40,373 nucleotides of DNA from Ignavibacteriales bacterium (lineage in GTDB: Bacteria; Bacteroidota; Ignavibacteria; UBA10030; UBA8401): NCBI GenBank assembly GCA_016182545.1, contig JACPGG010000050.1, positions 5,323 to 45,695 of the forward strand, in the 5' to 3' direction. Each line of letters begins with the position of its first letter. Position 1 is the stretch's first letter. The notes under the pieces were generated by a model, which saw only the letters and a program-made list of their open reading frames with translations, had not been told where the DNA came from and made no database searches. The translations under genes and the position numbers were made by a program. Shown here piece by piece: positions 1 through 9,941 of the stretch.

Positions 1-1311
1 CCTGATTCTGCATCGTTTAAGAAAGTATTTGTCTGGATTGATACCCTTGTCGGTGGTGGAACAAAACCATACTATCGTTCACACACTGTCAGTATCGAAA
101 AGAATTTTCTTTACGTCAACGGCGGTGATTTCGGCGGAACCCGCATTATGGATATCTTCGATCCGCTCAATCCTTTGCAAGTCGGTTCATACGGAAAAGG
201 GAGCACCCCGTATGTTCACGATGCGATCATCAGGAATGATACCCTTTACGCTTCAGCAATTAACGGAAACCGATTGGATATTGTGGATTTTTCAACGAAA
301 GGTCACTACACACAAAATACAACCGGGAAGATCGTCAGCAAAACAACGACAGCCCCTGAAGGAAGAACACATCAGGCATGGTTAACTGAGGATGGAAATT
401 ATATGTTCGTCGCTACCGAAGTAACCGGCGGACATCTGCACATTTATGACATTACAAATAGAACCAGTCCAATTGAAATAGCAACCTGGTCCTCTGATCC
501 AATAGCGAGCATCCACAATGTTTTTGTGAAGGGCGATTTCCTCTACATTGCATATTATGGTGAAGGCTTCAGAGTGCTTGATATTAAAAATCCTTCCAAT
601 CCGATCGAAGTGGCATTCTATGATACGTATCCCGGCTCAACTCAACCCGGCCACAACTCTGTTTTTCACGGAGCGTGGGGTGTTTATCCTTATTTCCCAT
701 CAGGAAAAATTGCTGTCTCAGATATGAATACAGGTTTGTATGTACTGACAGTGAATGAGAAGCATGGCGGAAATGTAACCGGCGTCGTTCGTGATGCCGG
801 CACAGGTCAAGTGCTGGAGAATGTAGAAGTGCTTGTTCAGGAGATGGGGAGAAAGTCACTCACAAATGTTTCCGGAAGATATGCGTATGGAAGCGCCTCG
901 GGTGCGCATACGATAAAATTTTCAAAGAGTGGATATATTGCACGACTTGACACTGTGGTCACCATAGCAGGAACAATGGACACAGTTGATATCTCACTTA
1001 CTCCCGTCTCAACCGGTGCGGATATCGTACAAAACCACGACGTGCCGAGAGAATATTCTCTTTTGCAAAATTTCCCAAACCCGTTCAACCCGGAAACACA
1101 GATTGGTTTCACAATTCAGGTTTCAGGTTTTACGTCTCTGAAGGTGTTCGATATGCTCGGACGTGAAATTGAATCGTTCGTGAACCGAACTGTTTCCCCC
1201 GGCTTCTATACTATTACAATGAATGCAGGGAGTCTTTCAAGCGGTGTATACTACTATACACTGACATCAGGAACATTCTCCTCAACCAAAAAAATGGTCG
1301 TCACTAAATGA
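1..1311 (+). CDS. Choice-of-anchor-B / LVIVD-type secreted protein with carboxypeptidase-like regulatory domain and T9SS C-terminal sorting domain (5' partial; frame is open from base 1)
   Basis: Frame 1 is open from position 1 (PDSASFKKVFVWIDTLVGGG...); LHIYDITNRTSPIEIATW and FRVLDIKNPSNPIEVAFYD repeats; C-terminus NFPNPFNPETQIGF...VFDMLGREI...[22 protein letters not shown]. Confidence 0.85.
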   Translation, partial: PDSASFKKVFVWIDTLVGGGTKPYYRSHTVSIEKNFLYVNGGDFGGTRIMDIFDPLNPLQVGSYGKGSTPYVHDAIIRNDTLYASAINGNRLDIVDFSTKGHYTQNTTGKIVSKTTTAPEGRTHQAWLTEDGNYMFVATEVTGGHLHIYDITNRTSPIEIATWSSDPIASIHNVFVKGDFLYIAYYGEGFRVLDIKNPSNPIEVAFYDTYPGSTQPGHNSVFHGAWGVYPYFPSGKIAVSDMNTGLYVLTVNEKHGGNVTGVVRDAGTGQVLENVEVLVQEMGRKSLTNVSGRYAYGSASGAHTIKFSKSGYIARLDTVVTIAGTMDTVDISLTPVSTGADIVQNHDVPREYSLLQNFPNPFNPETQIGFTIQVSGFTSLKVFDMLGREIESFVNRTVSPGFYTITMNAGSLSSGVYYYTLTSGTFSSTKKMVVTK

Positions 1312-3653
1312 AATCATTCGTCTGCCTCCTCTTCCTTGGTTCTCTTCTTTATTCTCAAGAACGATACAGTCAAGTCCGGATCCCCGTCCACTCTGCGGAG
1401 GAGTTCAAACGGATCGCCGATCTTGGTATTGCAATTGACCATGTTGAGGGAAAGATCGGCGGAACAATATCGGTTTTCCTGAGCGAGACCGAATTGAAGC
1501 AGTTGGATGAAGCAAATGTTCCGTATTCGTTCATCATCAAGGACTGGATACAATTCTACGCCGAACGGCAACGCCGGAAAATCGGATCCCTGCAAAAATT
1601 CTCATCAACCGCACCGAAAAATTTCAGGTACGGTGCCATGGGTGGATTCCTGACGTACGCCGAAGTGATTCAGCAATTGGATTCAATGAAACTTCTCTTT
1701 CCGGCTCTCATCACTTCAAAGGATTCCATCGGTCACACCCACGAGGGACGAGCGATTTACGCACTCAAGATCTCCGACAATCCCTCGACCACCGAACCGT
1801 CCGAACCGGAAGTACTTTATACCGCACTCCATCATGCCCGCGAGCCGCAGGGAATGATGACAGTGATCTATTACATGTGGTGGCTGCTTGAAAATTACAC
1901 CACAGATCCGGAAGCAAAATACCTTGTCGACAATCGACAGATGTGGTTTATCCCCGTCGTCAATCCGGATGGCTATGTATTCAACCAAACACTGCAGCCG
2001 AACGGCGGCGCGATGTGGAGAAAGAACCGACGTGACAATCTTAACGGAACATTCGGAGTCGATCTGAACAGGAATTACGGTCCCGAGTTCATGTGGAATG
2101 CTCCGAATGGAGGATCAAGCACGAGCACTAGCAGTGACGTCTATCGGGGAAGTTCACCATTCTCCGAACCTGAGACGCAAGCGATCGATGCGTTCATGCG
2201 GGCACATGTTATAAAGACTTGTTTCAATTACCACACTTATAGCAATCTATTGATCTATCCGTGGGGATACAAATCGATGGAAAGTGAGGACTCGATCCTT
2301 TTCCGTGATTGGTCGTTCGATATGACATCGGTGAATCGGTATGCGACGGGAACAGACCTTCAAACGGTCGCGTACTCTACCAGAGGCAATTCAGACGACT
2401 ATATGTTCGGAGATACTTCCGGTGCAAAAATACGGACGTATGCGCTGACGCCCGAAGTAGGCGCCACAGGATTCTGGCCATCGATCGAAGAGATCTATCC
2501 TCTTGCAGAAGAGAATTTAAACGCAAATAAGTACCTGGCATTTGTTGCAGGAGAATATCTTTCTGTTCAGACTTTTTTGAATAATGGCGTAAACAGCGGA
2601 ATGGTCATCGATAATAAGGGCCTGAGTGAATCGCAACCTCATCTCTTTCACTTTCAAACTTCCGATGGCGTTGTCAGCTCATCTGCCGCATCCGGCACTA
2701 TTCCTTCTCGGTCCAGCGATACAATACAGTTCGCCTTCGTCCTTGGAAATCCTATCCCATCACCAACTGCAAAAATTTATATCAAGGACGCAGTTGGCGG
2801 AGCGATGGTAAACGACAGCGTTATGTTCCTTACAGGATCATCGACGATAGTATTTCACGACAGTGCAAACTCCACCTCACAATGGTCCACCGGCACAGGA
2901 TGGAGCGGCGTCGATGATCTTCTTGCGAACTCAAAAGTATTCACCGACAGTCCGAACGGAAAGTACGCTGCGAATGTCGATAATTCTCTCACGCTCCTCT
3001 CTCCCATCGATCTTACCTCTTATCAGTTCGCTGAACTGCAATTCAAAACAAAATGGTCGATCGAACCGGTGTGGGATTTCGGCGTGGTGGAAATTTCGAC
3101 CGACGGCGGTTCGGTGTGGAAACCGGTAAAGACGCGATATTCGCGAAAAGGATCTGAACGATTCGGCAGCAAGCAGCCCGCGGGAAGTTTCGGATACGAT
3201 GCGTTCTCCCCTACCAGTGGATGGATCGATCAGAGAGCGGACATTTCAGAATTTGCCGGCAAGCAGATAGCGATCAGATACCGACTATCATCCGACGGAG
3301 GTGAAGAACGCGATGGATGGTATCTGGATGATATACAGGTCATCGGATATTCACACCCTCCTCTGTCAGTTACGGACAAAGAAATTCCATATTCATTTAT
3401 ATTATTGCAGAATTACCCGAATCCATTCAATCCTGTCACGCGAATTAACTATGGAATTCCTCGCTCAGGTTTCGTAACATTGTATGTGTATGATGTGCTG
3501 GGAAGAAGGATTGCGGAGTTGGTGAACGGATATCAAGAAGCGGGAAATCACAGCACCTACTTTGATGCATCGGGGAATTCCTCAGGAATATATTTTTACC
3601 GGTTATCAACCGGTTCGCACTCTTCCGTGCGAACAATGACAGTACTCAAATGA
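1308..3653 (+). CDS. M14-family zinc carboxypeptidase with T9SS C-terminal sorting domain
   Basis: HHAREPQG (HxxE), [21 protein letters not shown] (His ligand), [12 protein letters not shown] (catalytic Glu region); C-terminus [20 protein letters not shown]...[14 protein letters not shown] overlap with the upstream CDS. Confidence 0.93.
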   Translation: MKSFVCLLFLGSLLYSQERYSQVRIPVHSAEEFKRIADLGIAIDHVEGKIGGTISVFLSETELKQLDEANVPYSFIIKDWIQFYAERQRRKIGSLQKFSSTAPKNFRYGAMGGFLTYAEVIQQLDSMKLLFPALITSKDSIGHTHEGRAIYALKISDNPSTTEPSEPEVLYTALHHAREPQGMMTVIYYMWWLLENYTTDPEAKYLVDNRQMWFIPVVNPDGYVFNQTLQPNGGAMWRKNRRDNLNGTFGVDLNRNYGPEFMWNAPNGGSSTSTSSDVYRGSSPFSEPETQAIDAFMRAHVIKTCFNYHTYSNLLIYPWGYKSMESEDSILFRDWSFDMTSVNRYATGTDLQTVAYSTRGNSDDYMFGDTSGAKIRTYALTPEVGATGFWPSIEEIYPLAEENLNANKYLAFVAGEYLSVQTFLNNGVNSGMVIDNKGLSESQPHLFHFQTSDGVVSSSAASGTIPSRSSDTIQFAFVLGNPIPSPTAKIYIKDAVGGAMVNDSVMFLTGSSTIVFHDSANSTSQWSTGTGWSGVDDLLANSKVFTDSPNGKYAANVDNSLTLLSPIDLTSYQFAELQFKTKWSIEPVWDFGVVEISTDGGSVWKPVKTRYSRKGSERFGSKQPAGSFGYDAFSPTSGWIDQRADISEFAGKQIAIRYRLSSDGGEERDGWYLDDIQVIGYSHPPLSVTDKEIPYSFILLQNYPNPFNPVTRINYGIPRSGFVTLYVYDVLGRRIAELVNGYQEAGNHSTYFDASGNSSGIYFYRLSTGSHSSVRTMTVLK

Positions 3654-4525
3654 ACAGACAAGAGATCATTGAAAAGCTTATTGCGGAGCTCCTGAAGGAG
3701 CAATCCGCAGAACACAAATGCCTTTGCAAGGATGGCATCTGCGCAGACGGGCATTGTGTCATCCATAACAAAGAAGGGGTCCGTTCCATTGTTGAGAACG
3801 GAGCGACACGCATCTCGGCGGGATACGGCGTTGAAAAAGAAGGGGGCGTTGAACCGAACCTCGCGCGGATGATCGACCATACGTTATTGAAGCCCGAAGC
3901 GACCGTCCAACAGGTGGAGCAATTATGCGCCGAGGCAAAGAAATTCCTCTTTGCCAGCGTCTGCATCAATCCTTCGTATGTGCCGTTGTGCGCATCCCTG
4001 TTGAAAGATACTGCCGTAAAGGTCTGCACGGTGATCGGATTTCCTCTCGGCGCCACATCGACCGAAACAAAAGCGTTTGAAACCGAGAATGTGATCAAGA
4101 ACGGCGCAACGGAAGTTGATATGGTGATCAATGTCGGCAGGTTGAAATCGGGCGATTACGAATATGTGGAACACGATATCTTTGCCGTCGTCAGTACGGC
4201 AAAACGGTACGGCGTGCTGAGCAAAGTGATCCTTGAAACCGGCTTGCTCACCGACGACGAAAAGGTCGTTGCCTGCATGCTGTCAAAACGTGCCGGGGCG
4301 GACTTTGTAAAGACATCGACAGGATTCTCCAAAGGAGGAGCAACTGCCGGAGACATCGCATTGATGCGCTACGTTGTCGGCAGTGCCATGGGGGTGAAAG
4401 CATCCGGCGGCGTCCGCACACGCGAAGATGCACTGAAGATGGTCGCCAGCGGCGCAGACCGAATCGGTGCAAGTGCGAGTGTTGCCATTGCAAGCGGTGC
4501 AACAGCGACCGGAGGGGGATATTAG
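3650..4525 (+). CDS. deoC: Deoxyribose-phosphate aldolase with N-terminal amphipathic/Cys-rich extension
   Basis: [102 protein letters not shown]. Confidence 0.96.
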   Translation: MNRQEIIEKLIAELLKEQSAEHKCLCKDGICADGHCVIHNKEGVRSIVENGATRISAGYGVEKEGGVEPNLARMIDHTLLKPEATVQQVEQLCAEAKKFLFASVCINPSYVPLCASLLKDTAVKVCTVIGFPLGATSTETKAFETENVIKNGATEVDMVINVGRLKSGDYEYVEHDIFAVVSTAKRYGVLSKVILETGLLTDDEKVVACMLSKRAGADFVKTSTGFSKGGATAGDIALMRYVVGSAMGVKASGGVRTREDALKMVASGADRIGASASVAIASGATATGGGY

Positions 4526-5060
4526 AAATTTTTTACATATCGGACTCTTTCTTGGTGCAGTACTGGTCGCCGGCTGTACTTCGTCAGGCTATTCTACTTT
4601 TGGTAGAAGCGACGGCGAGTACGTGACTGAAACCGAGCCCGACGACACCACGACGGCAGCGGAAGAACCATCGGAACAGGAAGAGACGCAAACTACAGCA
4701 GCTCCTCCCTCAACAACGCAACGATTCAATGTTCAGGCAGATACGCTGTCGGCTCATACGCGGAAAAAGACGAACGGCGGGAATGCCACCATTTCTGTCC
4801 GCGCAGCAGCACCGACGAAATATTATAGCGTGCAGATCGGTGCGTACAGAAAGAAGATCAATGCCGACCGGAATTACACAGTGACGCAGAAACGCTTCAA
4901 GTTACCGATGATCAGGCTGTATGAAGGGGGGATTAAGATGGAACGGATCTGTGCCGGGCGATTTGCAACGAAGAAACAGGCGGAAGATTTTCTGAAAAAG
5001 ATTCAAGAACAATATCCGAAAGACTACACCGAAGCATGGGTCTGCATGTTCAAAAAATAA
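4521..5060 (+). CDS. SPOR-domain lipoprotein; start probably ATT at 4521 (the ORF track's ATG at 4467 lies inside deoC)
   Basis: [18 protein letters not shown] lipobox; [21 protein letters not shown]...[25 protein letters not shown]-like; GGAGGGGG at 4511-4518 spaced 5 nt (from GGAGG) before in-frame ATT. Confidence 0.75.
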   Translation: MRNFLHIGLFLGAVLVAGCTSSGYSTFGRSDGEYVTETEPDDTTTAAEEPSEQEETQTTAAPPSTTQRFNVQADTLSAHTRKKTNGGNATISVRAAAPTKYYSVQIGAYRKKINADRNYTVTQKRFKLPMIRLYEGGIKMERICAGRFATKKQAEDFLKKIQEQYPKDYTEAWVCMFKK

Positions 5061-5617
5061 AGCAATTCTCCCTCTCTCTCACTTTATTCCTCTTTGTAAT
5101 CGGCGTATCGGGATTTTACCCATCGGGAAATTTATCACTGGAATCCGATTCGCTGCAGTATCAACCACACAAAGAAAAGTTGAGTACATTCGAACGATCG
5201 TTCAAGCCGTCATTTTACGATACTGAAGTATATCGCTATAAAAAAAATGATACGCCAAAAGCATCCGGCATTGCGATCGATAATCCGACCTCCGCACAAC
5301 CCGAAACGCTGCAGGGATTCCGCGTTCAATTGATCGCCACGAGCGAGTACGACCAGGCGATCACGCTGCGGAATGAACTGAACCTCAAATATCCCGACCT
5401 GTGGATCTATACCGTGTACGAAGCGCCGATGTATAAAGTGCGGGCGGGGGATTTTTCAAACAGGTATGAAGCAAAAACGCTGCTGGATAAAATTCAGACT
5501 GACGGATACCGCGCTGCGTGGATCGTGCCGGATAAAGTGATCAAGAACCAACCTCCTAAACCTCCCCTTCCTGCGCAGATCGACAGCACGGCGGTACAGA
5601 GCAACATCGAAGAGTGA
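5036..5617 (+). CDS. Secreted SPOR-domain protein (second of a tandem pair)
   Basis: Signal peptide [47 protein letters not shown]...YKVRAGDFSNRYEAKTLLDKIQTDGYRAAWIV. Confidence 0.78.
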   Translation: MGLHVQKIKQFSLSLTLFLFVIGVSGFYPSGNLSLESDSLQYQPHKEKLSTFERSFKPSFYDTEVYRYKKNDTPKASGIAIDNPTSAQPETLQGFRVQLIATSEYDQAITLRNELNLKYPDLWIYTVYEAPMYKVRAGDFSNRYEAKTLLDKIQTDGYRAAWIVPDKVIKNQPPKPPLPAQIDSTAVQSNIEE

Positions 5618-7283
5618 TCATTTTTCTTTGAAGATCACCCCATCCACAGGCCAACGGGGACGAACCCGAATCGTATCTTTGTAATGAGAAAATTGTTCCG
5701 CACGGAGAAACGGAAACGGCTTCCCCGCATCGTGCATAAAGTTTTTGTTCAGATCGTCGAATGCTTTCAGGACATATCTCCCCTCCGGCAAACGGCTGAA
5801 TGAGAATTTGCCTGCGGCAGATGTCTTCACTTTTTTTTGCGGCTGCTTTTTGTCAACAATGTTCTCTGTCTGTATCACGGAAGTCTCGCTCCGGAATCCG
5901 GCAAAATTCCCTTCGATAGAACCGTAATTCTCCGGATCATCGATTGAAAACTGAACTGTCGTGATGCTGTCTTTGCGCATGTTTCCCGCCAAATCGGCAA
6001 TATAATTCCACACGATGCTGAGTGAGTACGTTTCATTGACTGCGAACGGTATTGTCGGTTTGACCGAGACGGCGGCAGGATCCAGCCACGTGAAAATACA
6101 TGGAACCGATGATGAATCTTTGTTCCTCAATATTCTAAATATCGAATCTGCCTGTGCTCGACGGATAACATCGGAGAACCGTACCATGATGCTGTTATCG
6201 CTGAAGATCTTTGACGACGAATCTTTGATGGAGAGGAAGAGTATCGATGCGGGAATCGTATCTTGCACTCCGCTGCCGGTAAAGAGTTTGCTCTGCGCCA
6301 GCGGACTCATCCCGTATCCTGCTTTATCTTTCACTGTTTCCTGCACATGAAGAAGATACAACGAATCGCCATACTGCCGATCTGTTATGAGTGTATAAGC
6401 CGTTAGTTGGAAATTCGTAGGAAAGAGTTCGAGTACGTTGACGAGCGTTCTTCCCATTGTGTCGGTGATCGCGAATGACGAAGATCGTATTGTTGTGGTA
6501 TCCATCGGTTCACTGAACTGCACCGACAAATGGCTGCCGTCAACCGGCTGCGCCGATGTAATACGCGGCGCGGTCGTATCCTCTTTTGCAATGATGAATT
6601 TCAATCCTGACTTCATACTATCGGATTCAGTCAGCGTAACATCATCCGTTGTGCCGACACCATCGGTTTCCGGATCGTAGAGCAGATTGCGGAACTCGTC
6701 GCGGACAGCAAAGAGCCGGTACATTCCCGGCGCAATGTTCGTCAACCGGAATTCGCCATCCTTCCCTGTCTGTGTCAGGTAATCGGGTTTCGTGTACTTC
6801 GGGTCGAGCGTGTCCGCTTTGATATCATTCAATCGGTACGAAAAGATCATCACGCCATCCGGCTTTTCGTCGAACACCTTCCCTGTGATCATGCCGTTGT
6901 CGATCTTGTCCCCCGTTGCAAACGAAAGGGAAAATGAATTCGCCATGCGGTTCGATGCCCGCACATCTCTCACGTCGGTACCGATCGTAATGACGTACGT
7001 CGTGTTCTTCCTCAACTCTTCGTGAAAGATCAGTTCAACTTCGGTCCCGCTCCAATCGAATTCTTTGTCTTGAATATTTGGTGAAATGAAGATCGCCTCT
7101 TCCGTCGACCGGCGGTCGACGTATTCGCTGAATTCCAATACGATCTTGTTGTCCGTAAAATTTGTCGTCTGCGGAAGAGGATAGACTGAAGTGATCTCCG
7201 GCGGAAACGAATCGACCGGCGCAGCCGGAGAGGAACATCAGAAAGAATGCAAATGATATTGTCGTTTTAAGTATCGACTTCAC
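5618..7283 (-). pseudogene. Ig-like (SbsA/Big_5-type) domain lipoprotein, frame-disrupted near 7217-7223: signal peptide in one frame, mature protein in another
   Basis: ORF 5618..7138 lacks a signal peptide; manual extension upstream gives ...APVDSFPPEITSVYPLPQTTNFTDNKIVLEFSEYVDRR in the same frame, while MKSILKTTISFAFFLMFLSGCA (GTG at 7283) is in the adjacent frame. Confidence 0.75.
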
Positions 7284-7297
7284 CAAAAACAATTCTG

Positions 7298-7419
7298 TGT
7301 CATTCTGAACGGAGTCCCGACGATTTTTGTCGGGACGGAGTGAAGAATCTGGTTTGCGGGGGGGATTCACTTTGCTTCTCTGCGCTGCAACCAGATTCCT
7401 CGCTTCGCTCGGAATGACA
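7298..7419. repeat. Composite palindromic intergenic repeat, copy A
   Basis: tgtcattctgaac...aatctggtttg...tgcaaccagattcctcgcttcgctcggaatgaca; outer TGTCATTC/GAATGACA and inner ATCTGGTTTG/CAACCAGAT arms; related copy at 15288-15419. Confidence 0.85.
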
Positions 7420-7516
7420 CATGATCTTTTTTCCTTTACCATGGTTTATTATACCCATAAATCACGAGAGATAAAATATTGAATTTCAGAATAGTGTTGA
7501 CTACATTGAGACAGGA

Positions 7517-7549
7517 AACCTTGCGAAGGTTCTAAACCTTCGCAAGGTT
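7517..7549. repeat. Perfect 15-bp-arm palindrome immediately upstream of porQ-like gene
   Basis: AACCTTGCGAAGGTT-cta-AACCTTCGCAAGGTT. Confidence 0.95.
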
Positions 7550-7574
7550 AGTGAAAACATACGAGGAGATTTCG

Positions 7575-8513
7575 ATGCGAACGAATAAAAGTATTGCCGC
7601 ACTATTCTTTATCCCCTTCTTTCTTATTTCCGGCGAGCGCCCCACATACGATTTCCTGCGGCAGGATGTCAGCGCGAGAGCATCGGCAATGGCAGGAAGT
7701 TTTGTATCGATGAACGGCGATCCGACCGGTGTTTTTTATAATCCCGCAAGTATTGGAACCGCATTATCCCCGCAGGCGGTCTTTGGATATACAAATCATC
7801 TGCTCGATATCAACGCTGGATTTGCCGTCTACTCTCAAGAACTTCCGGATATCGGCGTGTTCGGATTGGGTGTTAATTATATCAACTACGGCACGTTCGA
7901 TGAAACAGATGTCCTCGCAAACAAACTCGGCACATTCGGCGCGGGGGACATGGCATTGTCGTTATCTCTTGCACGCCTGTATGACGAGAATATCTATTAT
8001 GGCGTCACTGCAAAACTGATCTATTCATCCATTGCAGATGTCAGTTCATCTGCAATTGCAGCAGATATTGGTCTGCTCTATTTGATTCCCGGTGATGATC
8101 CGATGTCATTCGGTATCTCACTGTCAAATATCGGAACGCAACTCGATCCGTACATGGAGACGAAGGAATCTCTCCCCTTTGAATTGAAGATCGGCGGAAC
8201 GATCAAGCCGCAGCATCTTCCTCTTCAGTTGAATCTGAATTTCCACAAGTTGAATGAAGAACGCGATTCGTTCGCCGAACGGTTCAACGCATTTTCCCTC
8301 GGCGGCGAGTTTACACTGAGCAAAGCATTGCGATTCCGATTCGGCTACAACAATGAGCGGAGAAAAGAATTGAAGATCGGCACATCGGCAGGTATGGCGG
8401 GCTTTTCACTCGGCGGCGGACTGGTGCTGAACAAATTGCGTCTCGATTACAGCTTCAATTCCCTCGGCAAGATCGGCAGCATGAGCCGAATTACCGTGGC
8501 GCTGGATGTATAG
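7575..8513 (+). CDS. porQ: PorV/PorQ-family protein, T9SS PorQ-like (alternative GTG start at 7551)
   Basis: FLRQDVSARASAMAGSFVSMNGDPTGVFYNPASIG; FALHYTN-type outer-membrane beta-barrel pattern to C-terminal SMSRITVALDV. Confidence 0.75.
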   Translation: MRTNKSIAALFFIPFFLISGERPTYDFLRQDVSARASAMAGSFVSMNGDPTGVFYNPASIGTALSPQAVFGYTNHLLDINAGFAVYSQELPDIGVFGLGVNYINYGTFDETDVLANKLGTFGAGDMALSLSLARLYDENIYYGVTAKLIYSSIADVSSSAIAADIGLLYLIPGDDPMSFGISLSNIGTQLDPYMETKESLPFELKIGGTIKPQHLPLQLNLNFHKLNEERDSFAERFNAFSLGGEFTLSKALRFRFGYNNERRKELKIGTSAGMAGFSLGGGLVLNKLRLDYSFNSLGKIGSMSRITVALDV

Positions 8514-8562
8514 AATATCTTTGTAAGTGATGTTACACAAAACAATAAAAAAGTCATGGTGA

Positions 8563-8606
8563 GCCTGCCTGCACGAAGCCTATGCTTCGTTTCGGCTAAG
8601 GCAGGC
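8563..8606. repeat. Nested hairpin repeat
   Basis: GCCTGCC..CGAAGC ctat GCTTCG..GGCAGGC. Confidence 0.75.
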
Positions 8607-8661
8607 AAGGCGCAGGCTAAGTTATTGAAGTCATCTTTCGGTGCATCCTTCAAATTCATTA

Positions 8662-8705
8662 GTCATGCTGAGCGAGCGTAGCGAGTCGAAGCATGCTCAG
8701 GATGG
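8662..8705. repeat. Short GTCATGCTGAGCG...CGAAGCATG-type repeat, related to outer part of copies A/B
   Basis: gtcatgctgagcgagcgtagcgagtcgaagcatgctcag. Confidence 0.6.
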
Positions 8706-8770
8706 CTGTTATTCCTGCGCCGCGTCGAACCACTTCCCAACTCTCTGCACAACATGAATTTGTAATATGT

Positions 8771-8803
8771 AGATGGGCTCCACCTGACAGGTGGAGCCCA
8801 TCT
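8771..8803. repeat. 33-nt perfect palindrome with a single central base
   Basis: AGATGGGCTCCACCTG-a-CAGGTGGAGCCCATCT. Confidence 0.95.
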
Positions 8804-8810
8804 GAGTGTA

Positions 8811-8841
8811 GCCGGACAACACGTTCCGGCTTTTCTTTTTT
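8811..8841 (+). terminator. Candidate Rho-independent terminator
   Basis: GCCGGA-caacacgt-TCCGGC followed by ttttctttttt. Confidence 0.6.
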
Positions 8842-8998
8842 GAACAAAGAAGATGTCTGACATCTCACCTCAACAAAATTTCCCACCTTCTCTGTTGATT
8901 TAGTGATGCATGCTTTTTAGATTAGCGCAATCCTTTGGCGACAGGGCTAACGTGCAGCGAACCATCTAAATTAATTTTGACAATCAATAATTACCGAA

Positions 8999-9349
8999 AT
9001 GGATAATACTAGAGTATTCAAAATGTCTTTTGCCAGCATCTATCCGTTATATATACAAAAAGCGGAGAAGAAGGGACGCACAAAAGCGGAAGTCGATGTC
9101 GTTATCTTTTGGCTAACGGGGTATGATAAAAAAACATTGAAACAACAGATCGACAAGAAGAACGATCTTGAAACATTTTTCGCTCAGGCACCGCACATGA
9201 ATCCGAATGCTTCAAAAATTACCGGCATGATTTGCGGTTATCGTGTGGAAGAGATCGAGGACAAACTGATGCAAAAGATCCGTTATATGGACAAGCTGGT
9301 CGATGAACTGGCAAAAGGAAAGACAATGGAGAAGATATTACGGGAGTAA
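8999..9349 (+). CDS. DUF2200 domain-containing protein
   Basis: [43 protein letters not shown]...[43 protein letters not shown] matches the DUF2200 pattern. Confidence 0.85.
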   Translation: MDNTRVFKMSFASIYPLYIQKAEKKGRTKAEVDVVIFWLTGYDKKTLKQQIDKKNDLETFFAQAPHMNPNASKITGMICGYRVEEIEDKLMQKIRYMDKLVDELAKGKTMEKILRE

Positions 9350-9407
9350 GGAGAAATACCTTATCCTGAAAATTAATAAAGATCTCTCCCCTAAATTATA
9401 ATCTCAA

Positions 9408-9884
9408 ATGAAAAGTTCAATTCACTTGATGTTGTCAACAATTTCCCTGCTGATGTGCCAGTGCCAAACAAAGGAGACATCATTTATGAAAGATGAAGAA
9501 CAGGCAATCTTAAAGGAAGCAAGAGCCTTCGCTGAATGCTGGAATAATGGCGATGCAAAGAGCGCCGCTTCCTTTTACACCGACGATGGAATCCGGGTCG
9601 GAGCATTCGGCGATGTCCAACATGGCCGAACAGAAATCGCGATCGCCTACAACAGGCTTTTACACGAAACGATGCCCGGCGCGCGGGTCAATCAAGATGA
9701 AGGGACGGTTCGCATGCTTTCGCATGAGTTGGCAATATGGCAAGCAGCAATTGAAATCGTCCCTCCGGATAACCGCGGAGTTCTCAAGGGTCATGTAGTT
9801 CAAGTGATGAAGAAAGTTGAAGGCAGATGGCTAATTCTGGAAGCACATCCGAAGATTTTTCCACCGCCTCCGGCAAAACGATAA
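9408..9884 (+). CDS. NTF2-like / SnoaL-DUF4440-type protein, possible lipoprotein
   Basis: ILKEARAFAECWNNGDAKSAASFYTDDGIRVGAFGDVQHGRTEIAIAYNRLL...GRWLILEAHPKIFPP. Confidence 0.75.
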   Translation: MKSSIHLMLSTISLLMCQCQTKETSFMKDEEQAILKEARAFAECWNNGDAKSAASFYTDDGIRVGAFGDVQHGRTEIAIAYNRLLHETMPGARVNQDEGTVRMLSHELAIWQAAIEIVPPDNRGVLKGHVVQVMKKVEGRWLILEAHPKIFPPPPAKR

Positions 9885-9941
9885 TGAAAAAAACGTAGAC
9901 GGTATTCATGATAAATCAACCGAATGAATCTTTAGATTGAA

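Noticed and set aside
3646-4131. 161-aa minus ORF opposite deoC, and similar long antisense ORFs (17417..18010, 22019..22546, 32010..32486)
   Set aside because: Entirely opposite confident CDSs, no domain signature, no plausible signal or RBS context
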